Shown here: piece after piece, positions 48,334-56,552 of the stretch
Layout of the letters: every line of letters starts with the position of its first letter
Numbering within the stretch: the stretch's first letter is position 1
Source: Streptomyces tauricus
GTDB taxonomy: Bacteria > Actinomycetota > Actinomycetes > Streptomycetales > Streptomycetaceae
Direction: 5' to 3'
Length of the DNA: 64,000 nucleotides
Assembly: GCF_014650955.1 (NCBI RefSeq)
Contig: NZ_BMVY01000010.1
Span: 124,001 to 188,000 of the forward strand
Program-made: the position numbers and the translations under genes
Notes under the pieces: model-generated
Told to the model about the DNA's origin: nothing
What the model saw: only the letters and a program-made list of their open reading frames with translations
Databases searched by the model: none

Positions 48334-49407
48334 ATGGCTCCCGTCTTTGCCCATGGCCGCCTGCGGCTCTACCTGCTCAAGCTCCTCGACGAGGCACCAC
48401 GCCACGGTTACGAGGTGATCCGCCTCCTGGAGGAGCGCTTCCAGGGGCTGTACGCGCCGTCGGCCGGCACCGTCTACCCCCGGCTGGCCAAGCTGGAGGC
48501 CGAGGGCCTGGTCACCCACACCACCGAGGGCGGCCGGAAGGTGTACGCGATCACGGACGCCGGCCGTGCCGAGCTGGCCGACCGCAGCGGTGAACTGGCC
48601 GATCTGGAGCTGGAGATCCGCGAGTCGGTCGCCGAGCTGGCCGCGGAGATCCGGGCCGACGTGCGCGGCGCCGCGGGGGATCTGCGCCGCGAGATGCGGG
48701 CCGCGGCGAGCGAGGCCCGGCGGGGTTCCACGGGAGCCGGTGCCAAGGCGCACGGCGAGCGCGAGAGCGGCCACGGCGACTTCACGGACTTCGGGGACAA
48801 GGAGGCGTGGCGCGTCGCCAAGGAGGAGATGCGTCGCGTCAAGCAGGAGTGGAAGGAGCAGGCCCGGCGCGCCAAGGACGAGAGCCGGCGGGCCCGCGAG
48901 GAGGCCCAGCGGGCCCGGCACCAGGCCAAGGAGGCCCAGGAGCGGGTCCGGGCGCAGGCGCAGGAGGAGCTCCAGCGCATCGCCAAGCGCGTCCAGGACC
49001 AGGTGCAGGACCACTTCACCCGGGGCGACTGGCCGACGGGGGTCCGTGAGGGCCTCACCGAGCTGGCCAAGGAGTTCGGCGATTTCGGGAAGGACTTCGG
49101 CAAGGAGTTCGGAAAGGACTTCGGCTTCGGCAGGGCCGGGACGGGAGCCGGGAGGGAGACGAGGAGGCCCGACTACACGGACACTCCGGAGGACTTCCCC
49201 GCCGGTTACGAACCCTCCTGGGCCCATGAGGACTCCACGGGCGATCCCGCCCGGGACCTGGACCGCCTGCTGGACCGCTTCCGCGACGACATCCGCGACG
49301 CGGCCCGTGATCACGGGGTGACGGAGGACCAACTGCGCGATGCCCGCCGGCACCTGTCGTCGGCGGCGGCGCACATAGGGGCGGTGCTGCGGACGCCCAA
49401 GGGCTGA
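48334..49407 (+). CDS. PadR-family regulator with long coiled-coil extension
   Basis: The protein has about 357 residues from MAPVFAHGRLRLYLLKLLDEAPRHGYEVIRLLEERFQGLYAPSAGTVYPRLAKLEAEGLVTHTTEGGRKVYAITDAGRAEL, a textbook PadR winged helix. Beyond residue 110 it has about 200 residues of charged coiled coil (EEMRRVKQEWKEQARRAKDE and onward), then KDFGKEF repeats and a short C-terminal helix. Typical PadR proteins are 100-200 residues, so the extension is notable. It probably represses its own operon via the operators at 47218-47259. Confidence 0.93.
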   Translation: MAPVFAHGRLRLYLLKLLDEAPRHGYEVIRLLEERFQGLYAPSAGTVYPRLAKLEAEGLVTHTTEGGRKVYAITDAGRAELADRSGELADLELEIRESVAELAAEIRADVRGAAGDLRREMRAAASEARRGSTGAGAKAHGERESGHGDFTDFGDKEAWRVAKEEMRRVKQEWKEQARRAKDESRRAREEAQRARHQAKEAQERVRAQAQEELQRIAKRVQDQVQDHFTRGDWPTGVREGLTELAKEFGDFGKDFGKEFGKDFGFGRAGTGAGRETRRPDYTDTPEDFPAGYEPSWAHEDSTGDPARDLDRLLDRFRDDIRDAARDHGVTEDQLRDARRHLSSAAAHIGAVLRTPKG

Positions 49408-49415
49408 GCGACGGC

Positions 49416-49443
49416 CGAGGCGGTCCGGGAGCGGACCGCCTCG
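49416..49443. terminator. Hairpin terminator between padR-type and Clp-N genes
   Basis: CGAGGCGGTCC (49416-49426) pairs perfectly with GGACCGCCTCG (49433-49443) around a 6-base loop, between convergent genes. No U-run follows. Confidence 0.75.
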
Positions 49444-49448
49444 CCCTC

Positions 49449-50069
49449 TCAGCCGGCCTTCGCCTCTCCCCCGCCGTACAGCACGCGCCGCAGTGCCACG
49501 TAGGTCACGCCGTGGTCGGCCAGGACCTCCGACGGGACACCGGGGCGGGCGGCGAGAGCGAGTAGGAGGTGCTCGTCGCCGATGTGCCGGTCCTGCTGGG
49601 CGAGGGCCATGCGCAGGGACTCGGTGAGGACGTCCTTGGCACCTCGGGCGAAGGGACGCCGCCCGCCGACGAAGCCGGACCACCACCCCTTGCCACGCCC
49701 GCTGTCATGGCCGTCGCCCCTCCCGTTCCCCTTCGTGTTCCCGTGGGCGGCCTCCAAGGCGCCCTCGCCATGAGCCTCCTCGACGCGGGAGACGATCGCC
49801 GAGACGTCGATGCCCAGCCCCGAGAGGGCGTCGGTGTCGGCGCGGGAGAGCCCGCCGCGACGGCGCGCCTCGGCCAGCGCCCGCTGGACGGACTCCCTGC
49901 GTCCTGCGAGCCCCAGCGACGTCAGGGCGAACGACGCACGGCTGGCCTCGCGGTCGAGGAGCGCCAGCAGCAGGTGCTGCTCCTCGACCGCCTCCGCCTC
50001 CAGGCGCTCGGCATGGCCGACCGCGCCGAGGACCACCGCGCGGGCGTCCTTGGTGAACCGTTCGAACAT
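49449..50069 (-). CDS. Clp N-terminal-domain protein (stand-alone ClpA/B/C N-domain)
   Basis: The protein has about 206 residues from MFERFTKDARAVVLGAVGHAERL, after GGGAGG. Two Clp-N repeats are visible: AEAVEEQHLLLALLDREASRASFALTSLGL near the N terminus and RQDRHIGDEHLLLALAARPGVPSEVLADHGV near the C terminus, separated by a Gly/Asp-rich linker. There is no AAA+ domain, so it is likely an adaptor, decoy or substrate-recognition factor for ClpC-type chaperones. Its ATG shares one base with the stop of the upstream HTH gene (TGATG). Confidence 0.9.
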   Translation of the reverse strand: MFERFTKDARAVVLGAVGHAERLEAEAVEEQHLLLALLDREASRASFALTSLGLAGRRESVQRALAEARRRGGLSRADTDALSGLGIDVSAIVSRVEEAHGEGALEAAHGNTKGNGRGDGHDSGRGKGWWSGFVGGRRPFARGAKDVLTESLRMALAQQDRHIGDEHLLLALAARPGVPSEVLADHGVTYVALRRVLYGGGEAKAG

Positions 50070-50278
50070 CACTGCCTCCCGTACTTCTTGTGCACGGCCT
50101 GCCTGCTGACACCCAGTTCCGCGGCGATCTCCTGCCACGACCAACCCTGATTGCGCGCACTGCGCACCTGCACCGCTTCGAGCTGCTCCAAGAGCCGCCG
50201 CAACGCGGAGACGGCCCGCAGCCCGATCCGCGGATCGCGGTCGCCCGCGCGCTCGGCGAGATCCGTTGCTTCGGTCAT
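50069..50278 (-). CDS. Small helix-turn-helix regulator paired with the Clp-N gene
   Basis: The 69-residue protein ends in ARNQGWSWQEIAAELGVSRQAVHKKYGRQ, a clear HTH. The N-terminal half is a single helical segment likely used for dimerisation. The start codon lies one to three bases after the predicted transcription start, so the mRNA is probably leaderless. Two GTCAAC-N4-RTTGAC sites overlap the promoter and are the probable autoregulatory operators. It is translationally coupled to the Clp-N gene. Confidence 0.85.
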   Translation of the reverse strand: MTEATDLAERAGDRDPRIGLRAVSALRRLLEQLEAVQVRSARNQGWSWQEIAAELGVSRQAVHKKYGRQ

Positions 50279-50281
50279 GAC

Positions 50282-50325
50282 GTCAACTTAGATTGACACG
50301 CCGGGAATTGTCAACTGTGGTTGAC
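50282..50325 (-). promoter_or_regulatory. Double GTCAAC-N4-RTTGAC operator over a sigma-70-like promoter
   Basis: Sites lie at 50282-50297 (GTCAAC-TTAG-ATTGAC) and 50310-50325 (GTCAAC-TGTG-GTTGAC), 28 bp centre to centre. On the minus strand they overlap -35 TTGACA (50314-50309) and -10 TCTAAG (50292-50287) with a 16-bp spacer, placing the start point next to the ATG at 50278. Confidence 0.75.
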
Positions 50326-50380
50326 GGCCCGGGGTGTCAGAAGCCATGAGGTGTCAGGAGGTATCAGAAGTCAGGGCGTA

Positions 50381-51346
50381 TCAGGAGGCGGTCAGCACGA
50401 CCTTGCCGAAGAGTTCGCCGGACTCCATCCGCTCGAAGCCCTCGCGGGCGCGGTCCAGCGGGAGAACCTCGTCGATGACGGGGCGGACGCCGGTGGCGGC
50501 ACAGAAGGACAGCAGATCCTCCAGCTCGTCCTTCGTACCCATGGTGGAGCCGACGACCTTGAGTTCGAGGAAGAAGATGCGGGTCAGCTCGGCGTGCGGG
50601 GGCCGGTCACCGCTCGTGGCACCCGAGATGACCAGGGTGCCGCCCGGCTTCAGGGACTTGACCGAGTGGGACCAGGTGGCGGCGCCGACGGTCTCGATGA
50701 CGGCGTCCACGCGGTGCGGCAGCCGGGCTCCGGACTCGACGGCTTCGACAGCGCCGAGTTCCAGGGCGCGCTTGCGCTTCGCCTCGTCGCGGCTGGTGGC
50801 GAAGACGCGAAGCCCCGCGGCCTTGCCGAGCGCGATCGCCGCCGTGGCGACGCCGCCACCGGCTCCCTGGACGAGAACCGAGTCGCCGGGCCGTACGCCC
50901 GCGTTGGTGAAGAGCATGCGGTACGCCGTCAGCCAGGCGGTGGGCAGGCAGGCGGCCTCTTCGAAGGAGAGTTCGGCGGGCTTGGGCAGGACGTTCCAGG
51001 TGGGGACCGAGACCTGCTCGGCGAAGGTTCCCTGGTAGCGCTCGGTGAGGATGGAACGGGGCTCCTTCGGGCCGACGCCGTGGCCCGTCTGCCCGATGAC
51101 GGAGTGCAGGACGACCTCGTTGCCGTCCTCGTCGATCCCCGCGGCGTCGCATCCGAGGATCATCGGCAGTTTGTCCTCGGCGAGGCCGACCCCGCGCAGC
51201 GACCAGAGGTCGTGGTGGTTCAGGGAGGCGGCCTTGACGTTGACGGTCGTCCAGCCGGGGCGGGGCTCGGGAGCGGGGCGGTCACCCAACTCCAGGCCGT
51301 TCAAGGGCTGGTCACGGTCGATATGGGCGGCGTAGGCAGCGAACAT
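50381..51346 (-). CDS. Zinc-independent MDR-family oxidoreductase (quinone reductase-like)
   Basis: The 321-residue product has the medium-chain dehydrogenase/reductase layout. An N-terminal GroES-like domain includes VNVKAASLNHHDLWSLRGVG and MILGCDAAG. The Rossmann domain has VLVQGAGGGVATAAIALGKAAGLRVFATSRDE, and GGTLVISGATSGDRPP follows. Structural zinc cysteines are absent, as in quinone oxidoreductases. The substrate is unknown. It lies between the HTH/Clp-N operon and malic enzyme. Short ATCAGAAG/ATCAGGAG repeats lie at its 3' end. Confidence 0.88.
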   Translation of the reverse strand: MFAAYAAHIDRDQPLNGLELGDRPAPEPRPGWTTVNVKAASLNHHDLWSLRGVGLAEDKLPMILGCDAAGIDEDGNEVVLHSVIGQTGHGVGPKEPRSILTERYQGTFAEQVSVPTWNVLPKPAELSFEEAACLPTAWLTAYRMLFTNAGVRPGDSVLVQGAGGGVATAAIALGKAAGLRVFATSRDEAKRKRALELGAVEAVESGARLPHRVDAVIETVGAATWSHSVKSLKPGGTLVISGATSGDRPPHAELTRIFFLELKVVGSTMGTKDELEDLLSFCAATGVRPVIDEVLPLDRAREGFERMESGELFGKVVLTAS

Positions 51347-51473
51347 GTGCCGACCCTAGGTGGCGGGTGCGTCCGACGGAACGGGCCCCGCCTGTGACAC
51401 ACGTCCCCCACCCCAAACCCACGCAGTCCCCCACACCCCCAAAGACGCCGCCCCACCCACCGCCGTGGCCGCT

Positions 51474-51589
51474 CGCGCCGTTCCCCCCACACACCAGGGG
51501 CGCGGGGAACGGCGCGAGCAACCCCCACCCGCCCGCACCCAACACACCACCCCCACCACTCCCCACCTCAGGGGCGCGGGGAACGGCGC
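51474..51589. repeat. Family A repeats, 3 copies including an inverted pair
   Basis: A truncated forward copy (51474-51487) faces a full inverted copy (51497-51515), forming a potential long hairpin; another inverted copy is at 51571-51589. They occupy the 400-bp gap between malic enzyme and the oxidoreductase. Confidence 0.88.
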
Positions 51590-51680
51590 AAAACCCCCCA
51601 CCGGCCCGCACCCGGCTGATCGCCCGACCGCCCGGCGCAGCCCACACCACCCGCTCAGCCGAACCCCCCGCCGAAAACTT

Positions 51681-51708
51681 TGGGCCCCGTCCAGGAGGAC
51701 GGGGCCCA
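51681..51708 (-). terminator. Terminator of malic enzyme gene
   Basis: TGGGCCCCGTCC (51681-51692) pairs perfectly with GGACGGGGCCCA (51697-51708), loop AGGA, 33 bp past the stop. On the minus strand it runs into AAGTTTT, a near-classical U-rich tail. Confidence 0.9.
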
Positions 51709-51741
51709 GAGGCGTGCGTGCGGCGGGCGCAGGGCGCGATG

Positions 51742-52965
51742 CTAGCGCCGCGCCACGCCCTCCGCCCGCGCCGCCGCGGCAACCGCCGCCGTGACCGCCG
51801 GCGCCACCCGCTCGTCGAACGGCGACGGAATCACATAGTCCGCGGCAAGGTCGTCCCCGACGACCGCGGCCAGCGCCTCGGCTGCCGCGATCTTCATGCC
51901 CTCGGTGATCCGAGACGCCCGCACCTGCAGCGCCCCCGCGAAGATCCCGGGGAACGCCAGCACGTTGTTGATCTGGTTCGGATAGTCCGACCGCCCCGTG
52001 GCGACGACCGCCGCGTACTTGTGGGCGACATCGGGATGCACCTCGGGATTCGGGTTCGCCATGGCGAAGACGAACGCGCCCTCGGCCATGGAGGCCACGG
52101 CCGGCTCCGGCACCGTACCGCCGGAGACACCGATGAAGACGTCGGCGCCCGCGAGCGCCGACTCCAGCGAGCCGGAGAGGCCCGCCTTGTTGGTCATGAC
52201 CGCGAGGTCCCGCTTGACCGGGGTCAGATCGTCCCGGTCGACCGACACGATGCCCTTGCGGTCCGCGACGGCGACGTCTCCCAGCCCCGCCTCCAGCAGG
52301 AACTTGGCGATGGCCACCCCGGCCGCACCGGCGCCCGAGATCACGGCGCGCAGCTGCCCGAGCGAGCGCCCGGTCAGCCGCGCGGCGTTCCGCAGGGCGG
52401 CCAGCGTGACGACGGCCGTCCCGTGCTGGTCGTCGTGGAAGACGGGAATGTCCAGCCTTTCCTGGAGCCGGCGCTCGATCTCGAAGCACCGGGGTGCCGA
52501 GATGTCCTCCAGGTTCACGCCGCCGAAGGACGGCGCGAGCCGCACGACGGTCTCGACGATCTCGTCGACGCCCGTGCAGTCCAGCGCGATCGGCACCGCG
52601 TCGACCCCGCCGAACTGCTTGAACAGGATCGCCTTGCCCTCCATGACGGGGAGCGAGGCCTCGGGGCCGATGTCGCCGAGACCGAGCACGGCGGTCCCGT
52701 CCGTCACGACGGCGACCACGGACGACTTCCATGTGTAGTCGTGGACGAGTTCCGGCTGCTCCGCGATGGCCATGCAGACCTTCGCGACGCCGGGCGTGTA
52801 CGCGAGGGACAGGTCGTCCTTGTCACGGACGGGCACGGTGGCCTGCACGGCCATCTTCCCGCCACGGTGCAGCGCGAACGCCGGGTCGAAGGAATCGAGG
52901 GGCTCGGCCCCGCCGTCCTGATCCGTACTGCTGTCGCTGCGAGGATTGACGATCTCCGCTGCCAC
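51742..52965 (-). CDS. NAD(P)-dependent malic enzyme
   Basis: The 407-residue product reads AVQATVPVRDKDDLSLAYTPGVAKVCMAIAEQPEL, then VVTDGTAVLGLGDIGPEASLPVMEGKAILFKQFGGVDAVPIALD, HDDQHGTAVVTLAALRNAARL (metal and substrate site), ISGAGAAGVAIAKFLLEAGL (dinucleotide binding) and NPNPEVHPDVA. It oxidatively decarboxylates malate to pyruvate. The size and sequence fit the single-domain Streptomyces NAD-malic enzymes. It ends at a strong terminator. Confidence 0.95.
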   Translation of the reverse strand: MAAEIVNPRSDSSTDQDGGAEPLDSFDPAFALHRGGKMAVQATVPVRDKDDLSLAYTPGVAKVCMAIAEQPELVHDYTWKSSVVAVVTDGTAVLGLGDIGPEASLPVMEGKAILFKQFGGVDAVPIALDCTGVDEIVETVVRLAPSFGGVNLEDISAPRCFEIERRLQERLDIPVFHDDQHGTAVVTLAALRNAARLTGRSLGQLRAVISGAGAAGVAIAKFLLEAGLGDVAVADRKGIVSVDRDDLTPVKRDLAVMTNKAGLSGSLESALAGADVFIGVSGGTVPEPAVASMAEGAFVFAMANPNPEVHPDVAHKYAAVVATGRSDYPNQINNVLAFPGIFAGALQVRASRITEGMKIAAAEALAAVVGDDLAADYVIPSPFDERVAPAVTAAVAAAARAEGVARR

Positions 52966-53624
52966 TTTGTTTTACCCCTTAAGTCTTAATGGTTGAGGGT
53001 CGCCGCTCCGGGTGAGGAGCGGGCGGGCACCGCGCATGTCCCTGATGACTGTTAAGTGCGGAACATGCGCGACGGGCGCGCCGCACACGCGCCCTGAGCC
53101 CCGGATGAGGGGTGTAAGGATCCTTCTTACCGGACGGACCGCACCGCGGACGAGTCCATAAAGCGAAGGTCACACGTGGGCGGCCGAAGCTCGCGCGCCG
53201 GAGGGCAGGGACCGGCAGATCGCGGCACCCGGGCCCGTATACCGGAGTGCGAAGGTCACATACCGGTGACATGACTCATGGCCGAATACGTCGATCAAGC
53301 CCACTTCACGAACAATCCGCCGATAGGCGCCATGGTGTCGCAAGTGCGCAGAAGTGGTCGCTCGTCTCGCGGGATCCGCCGAAGATCCTCCGGCCCTCGC
53401 GGAGGTTTTCCGCACAAGATCCGGTCGAGCCGGACCGCTTCGGTCCGGTTAGGGGGTCACCCGTTATCCGATTTTGACATGGCGGGAACCCTGAAGGGAC
53501 GAGTCCGAATGGCAAGATGCCCTAATCACACGAGGTCGCGACACCCGAAGGTGTGTGTTCTCGTCGACCCATCGGCTACTGCCGACCCATCGGCAACTCC
53601 ACCCACCCGCCGGAGGAACCCACC
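52966..53624. other. 660-bp divergent regulatory region (malic enzyme / glutamate transporter)
   Basis: No gene is supported. Features seen: the palindrome AAGGATCCTT (53116-53125), a 12-bp direct repeat GCGAAGGTCACA (53163 and 53249), the second copy running into the inverted repeat GTCAC-N6-GTGAC (53255-53270), and an 8-bp hairpin CCGGACCG/CGGTCCGG (53430-53448) that may be a leader attenuator. Confidence 0.6.
53430..53448 (+). promoter_or_regulatory. Leader hairpin before glutamate ABC operon
   Basis: CCGGACCG-CTT-CGGTCCGG is a perfect 8-bp stem with a tight loop 177 bp upstream of the binding-protein start. It could be an attenuator or the 3' end of a short upstream transcript. No coding leader is evident. 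Confidence 0.4.
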
Positions 53625-54587
53625 ATGACCGCACGCTCCACCCGTCGTACGACCGCCGCGCAGTCCCGGATAGCCGCGGTCGGTGCGATCGCGGTCGCAG
53701 GCGCCCTGCTGCTCACCGGCTGCGGTGACCAGACCAAGGACAAGGAGAGCGGCGGCAGCGACACCGCCGACTCCAGCGCGGCCCCGCTGGCCGACAAGCT
53801 GCCCCAGGCCATCCGCGACAAGGGCGTCATCAAGGTCGGCTCGGACATCGCGTACGCGCCGGTCGAGTTCAAGGACGACTCCGGCAAGACGGTGGGCATC
53901 GACCCCGATCTCGCCGACGCCATGGGCAAGCAGCTCGGCGTGAAGTTCGAGTTCGAGAACGGCACGTTCGACACGCTGCTCGGCGGCCTGCGTTCCAAGC
54001 GGTACGACATCGCGATGTCCGCGATGACGGACACCAAGAACCGCCAGGACGGCGTCGACGCCGACACCGGCAAGAAGGTCGGCGAGGGCGTCGACTTCGT
54101 CGACTACTTCACCGCGGGTGTCTCGATCTACACCAAGAAGGGCGCCGACCAGGGCATCAAGACCTGGTCCGACCTGTGCGGCAAGAAGCTGGTCGTCCAG
54201 CGCGGCACCGTCTCGCACGACCTGGCGAAGTCCGAGGCCAAGAAGTGTGCCAAGGGCAAGGCCATCTCCATCGAGGCCTTCGACAACGACCAGCAGGCCC
54301 AGACCCGGCTGCGTTCCGGCGGCGCGGACGCCGGCTCCTCCGACTTCCCGGTCGCGGCGTACGCGGTGAAGACCTCGGGCGGCGGCAAGGACTTCCAGCT
54401 CGTCGGCGAGCAGGTCGAGGCCGCCCCGTACGGCATCGCGGTCGCCAAGTCGAACACCGAGGTGCGCGACGCCGTCAAGGCCGCGCTCGACGCGATCATC
54501 GCGAACGGCGAGTACAAGAAGATCATCGAGAAGTGGGGCGTCGACGCGGGGGCGGTCGAAGAGGCCACGATCAACGGCGGAAAGTGA
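53625..54587 (+). CDS. ABC transporter glutamate/amino-acid-binding lipoprotein
   Basis: The protein has about 320 residues from MTARSTRRTTAAQSRI, after CGGAGGAAC. The signal sequence ends with lipobox LLTGC, and a family 3 solute-binding domain follows (VIKVGSDIAYAPVEFKDDSGKTVGIDPDLADAMGKQLGVKFEFENGTFDTLLGGLRSKRYDIAMSAMTDT). It delivers polar amino acids, probably glutamate or a relative, to the permease encoded next in the operon. Confidence 0.93.
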   Translation: MTARSTRRTTAAQSRIAAVGAIAVAGALLLTGCGDQTKDKESGGSDTADSSAAPLADKLPQAIRDKGVIKVGSDIAYAPVEFKDDSGKTVGIDPDLADAMGKQLGVKFEFENGTFDTLLGGLRSKRYDIAMSAMTDTKNRQDGVDADTGKKVGEGVDFVDYFTAGVSIYTKKGADQGIKTWSDLCGKKLVVQRGTVSHDLAKSEAKKCAKGKAISIEAFDNDQQAQTRLRSGGADAGSSDFPVAAYAVKTSGGGKDFQLVGEQVEAAPYGIAVAKSNTEVRDAVKAALDAIIANGEYKKIIEKWGVDAGAVEEATINGGK

Positions 54588-54628
54588 CCGTGTCTCGCTC
54601 TTCGACACGTCACTGAAAGGCATCACCC

Positions 54629-55570
54629 GTGAATGACTTCAAGAAGACCGACTCGTCGGCGGACACCCCGGCGGCCGGGCCGGAGGCGATCAGAGCCATC
54701 CCGGTCCGGCACTACGGCCGGTACGTCGCCGCCGTCGTCGCCCTCGGCATCTTCGGCCTGCTCGTCTGGGCCTTCGCCAACGGCGACATCAACTGGGGCG
54801 CCATCCCCGACTACTTCTTCAACGACCGCATCCTCAAGGGTGTCCGCGAAACCCTGGTGCTGACGTTCCTGTCGATGCTCATCGGCATCGTCGGCGGCGT
54901 GGTCCTGGCCGTGATGCGCCTGTCGAAGAACCCGGTGACCTCGTCGATCGCCTGGTTCTACATCTGGTTCTTCCGCGGCACCCCGGTCCTGGTCCAGCTG
55001 TTCGTCTGGTTCAACCTCGGCTTCGTCTTCGAGTACGTCAACCTCGGGCCGATCTACAAGGACCAGTGGGCCGACTTCATGACGCCGTTCCTCACGGCGC
55101 TGCTCGGTCTGGGCCTGAACGAGGCCGCGTACATGGCGGAGATCTGCCGCGCGGGTCTGCTCTCGGTCGACGAGGGCCAGACCGAGGCCTCGCACGCCCT
55201 GGGCATGAGCCACGGCAAGACCCTGCGCAGGATCGTGATCCCGCAGGCGATGCGCGTGATCGTGCCTCCCACGGGCAACGAGGTCATCAACATGCTGAAG
55301 ACGACCTCCCTGGTCGCGGCGGTGCAGTATCCCGAACTCCTGCGGTTCTCCCAGGACATCGGCACCACCTCCGGGGCCACGGTCGAGATGCTGTTCCTGG
55401 CCGCCGCCTGGTACCTGATCATGACCTCGGTGCTCAGCGTCGGGCAGTACTACGTCGAGCGGTACTACGCCCGCGGGTCGAGCCGTGCGCTGCCGCCCAC
55501 GCCGATCCAGAAGATCAAGGCGAACGTGCTGTCCCTGTCCAACCGGTCGGGCGGAGGAGCCAAGGCATGA
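54629..55570 (+). CDS. Polar amino acid ABC transporter permease (HisMQ type)
   Basis: The 313-residue product has membrane segments beginning YVAAVVALGIFGLLVWAF and the His/Glu/Gln/Arg-type motif WFYIWFFRGTPVLVQLFVWFNL. The EAA loop for the ATPase reads DEGQTEASHALGMSHGKTLRRIVIPQAMRVIVPPTGNE. GTG start. A single permease gene implies a homodimer. The stop overlaps the ATPase start (ATGA). Confidence 0.94.
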   Translation: MNDFKKTDSSADTPAAGPEAIRAIPVRHYGRYVAAVVALGIFGLLVWAFANGDINWGAIPDYFFNDRILKGVRETLVLTFLSMLIGIVGGVVLAVMRLSKNPVTSSIAWFYIWFFRGTPVLVQLFVWFNLGFVFEYVNLGPIYKDQWADFMTPFLTALLGLGLNEAAYMAEICRAGLLSVDEGQTEASHALGMSHGKTLRRIVIPQAMRVIVPPTGNEVINMLKTTSLVAAVQYPELLRFSQDIGTTSGATVEMLFLAAAWYLIMTSVLSVGQYYVERYYARGSSRALPPTPIQKIKANVLSLSNRSGGGAKA

Positions 55571-56376
55571 GCACCGGTACGAACGACACGAAGAACGTGC
55601 CCGGTGCGGGCTCCGGCACGGCGATGGTGAAGGCCGAGGGCGTCCACAAGTCCTTCGGCCCGGTCGAGGTCCTCAAGGGCATCGACCTCGAAGTGAAGCC
55701 CAGCGAGGTCTTCTGCCTGATCGGCCCGTCCGGCTCGGGCAAGTCGACGTTCCTGCGGTGCATCAACCATCTGGAGAAGGTGAACGCGGGGCGGCTGTAC
55801 GTCGACGGGGAGCTGGTCGGCTACCGCCAGAAGGGCGACAAGCTGTACGAGCTCAAGGACAGCGAGGTCGCGCTGAAGCGGCGGGACATCGGCATGGTGT
55901 TCCAGCGCTTCAACCTGTTCCCGCACATGACGGCGCTGGAGAACGTCATGGAGGCGCCGGTCCAGGTCAAGGGCGTGAGCAGGGCCCAGGCGCGCGAGCG
56001 TGCGGGTCAGCTCCTGGAGCGGGTCGGGCTGGCCGACAAGGCGGGCAACTACCCCTCGCAGCTCTCCGGCGGTCAGCAGCAGCGGGTCGCGATCGCGCGG
56101 GCCCTCGCGATGGAGCCGAAGCTGATGCTGTTCGACGAGCCGACGTCGGCGCTCGACCCCGAGCTGGTCGGTGACGTCCTCGACGTCATGCGCGACCTCG
56201 CGGAGTCGGGCATGACGATGATCGTCGTGACCCACGAGATGGGCTTCGCCCGGGAGGTCGGCGACTCGCTGGTCTTCATGGACGAGGGTGTGGTGGTCGA
56301 GTCCGGCCACCCCCGAGAGGTCCTGACGAACCCGCGGCACGAACGGACGCAGTCGTTCCTGTCGAAGGTGCTTTAA
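55567..56376 (+). CDS. Polar amino acid ABC transporter ATPase
   Basis: The protein has about 269 residues from MSTGTNDTKNVPGAG. Walker A is GPSGSGKSTFLRC, the Q loop is VFQRFNLFPHMTALENV, the signature is LSGGQQQRVAIARAL, Walker B is LMLFDEPTSALDPE, and the switch His is in VVTHEMGF. It completes the glutamate-type uptake system. It ends at a strong 15-bp hairpin terminator. Confidence 0.95.
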   Translation: MSTGTNDTKNVPGAGSGTAMVKAEGVHKSFGPVEVLKGIDLEVKPSEVFCLIGPSGSGKSTFLRCINHLEKVNAGRLYVDGELVGYRQKGDKLYELKDSEVALKRRDIGMVFQRFNLFPHMTALENVMEAPVQVKGVSRAQARERAGQLLERVGLADKAGNYPSQLSGGQQQRVAIARALAMEPKLMLFDEPTSALDPELVGDVLDVMRDLAESGMTMIVVTHEMGFAREVGDSLVFMDEGVVVESGHPREVLTNPRHERTQSFLSKVL

Positions 56377-56403
56377 GCCGTCCGGCGGTCACGGAGGGCA
56401 CAC

Positions 56404-56438
56404 GCAGGGGCGGTACGGGAAATCCGTACCGCCCCTGC
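56404..56438 (+). terminator. Terminator of glutamate ABC operon
   Basis: A perfect 15-bp stem (GCAGGGGCGGTACGG with its complement at 56424-56438) has loop GAAAT and is followed by CTTTC. Confidence 0.9.
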
Positions 56439-56442
56439 CTTT

Positions 56443-56550
56443 CAGCCCGTCCGGCGTCTGAGGACGAGCGCGTAGCGCGATACGGGGGGCGAGGGGGCGG
56501 AGCCCCCATGCAGTGACGGGAAGGGTAAGGGCGGCGGGGGCGAGAAGAAC
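56443..56550. repeat. Family B intergenic repeat, full copy
   Basis: CAGCCCGTCCGGCGTCTGAG then GACGAGCGCG, GCGCGATACGGGGGGCGAG and the GGGGGCGGAGCCCCC hairpin, then GGGCGGCGGGGGCGAG. It is nearly identical over 100 bp to the 46971 copy. It lies between the ABC operon terminator and the methyltransferase stop. Confidence 0.9.
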
Positions 56551-56552
56551 GC

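Noticed and set aside
53255..53270. GTCAC-N6-GTGAC considered as a Crp site
   Set aside because: Crp sites have the opposite arm order (GTGAC then GTCAC), so the match is not supported.
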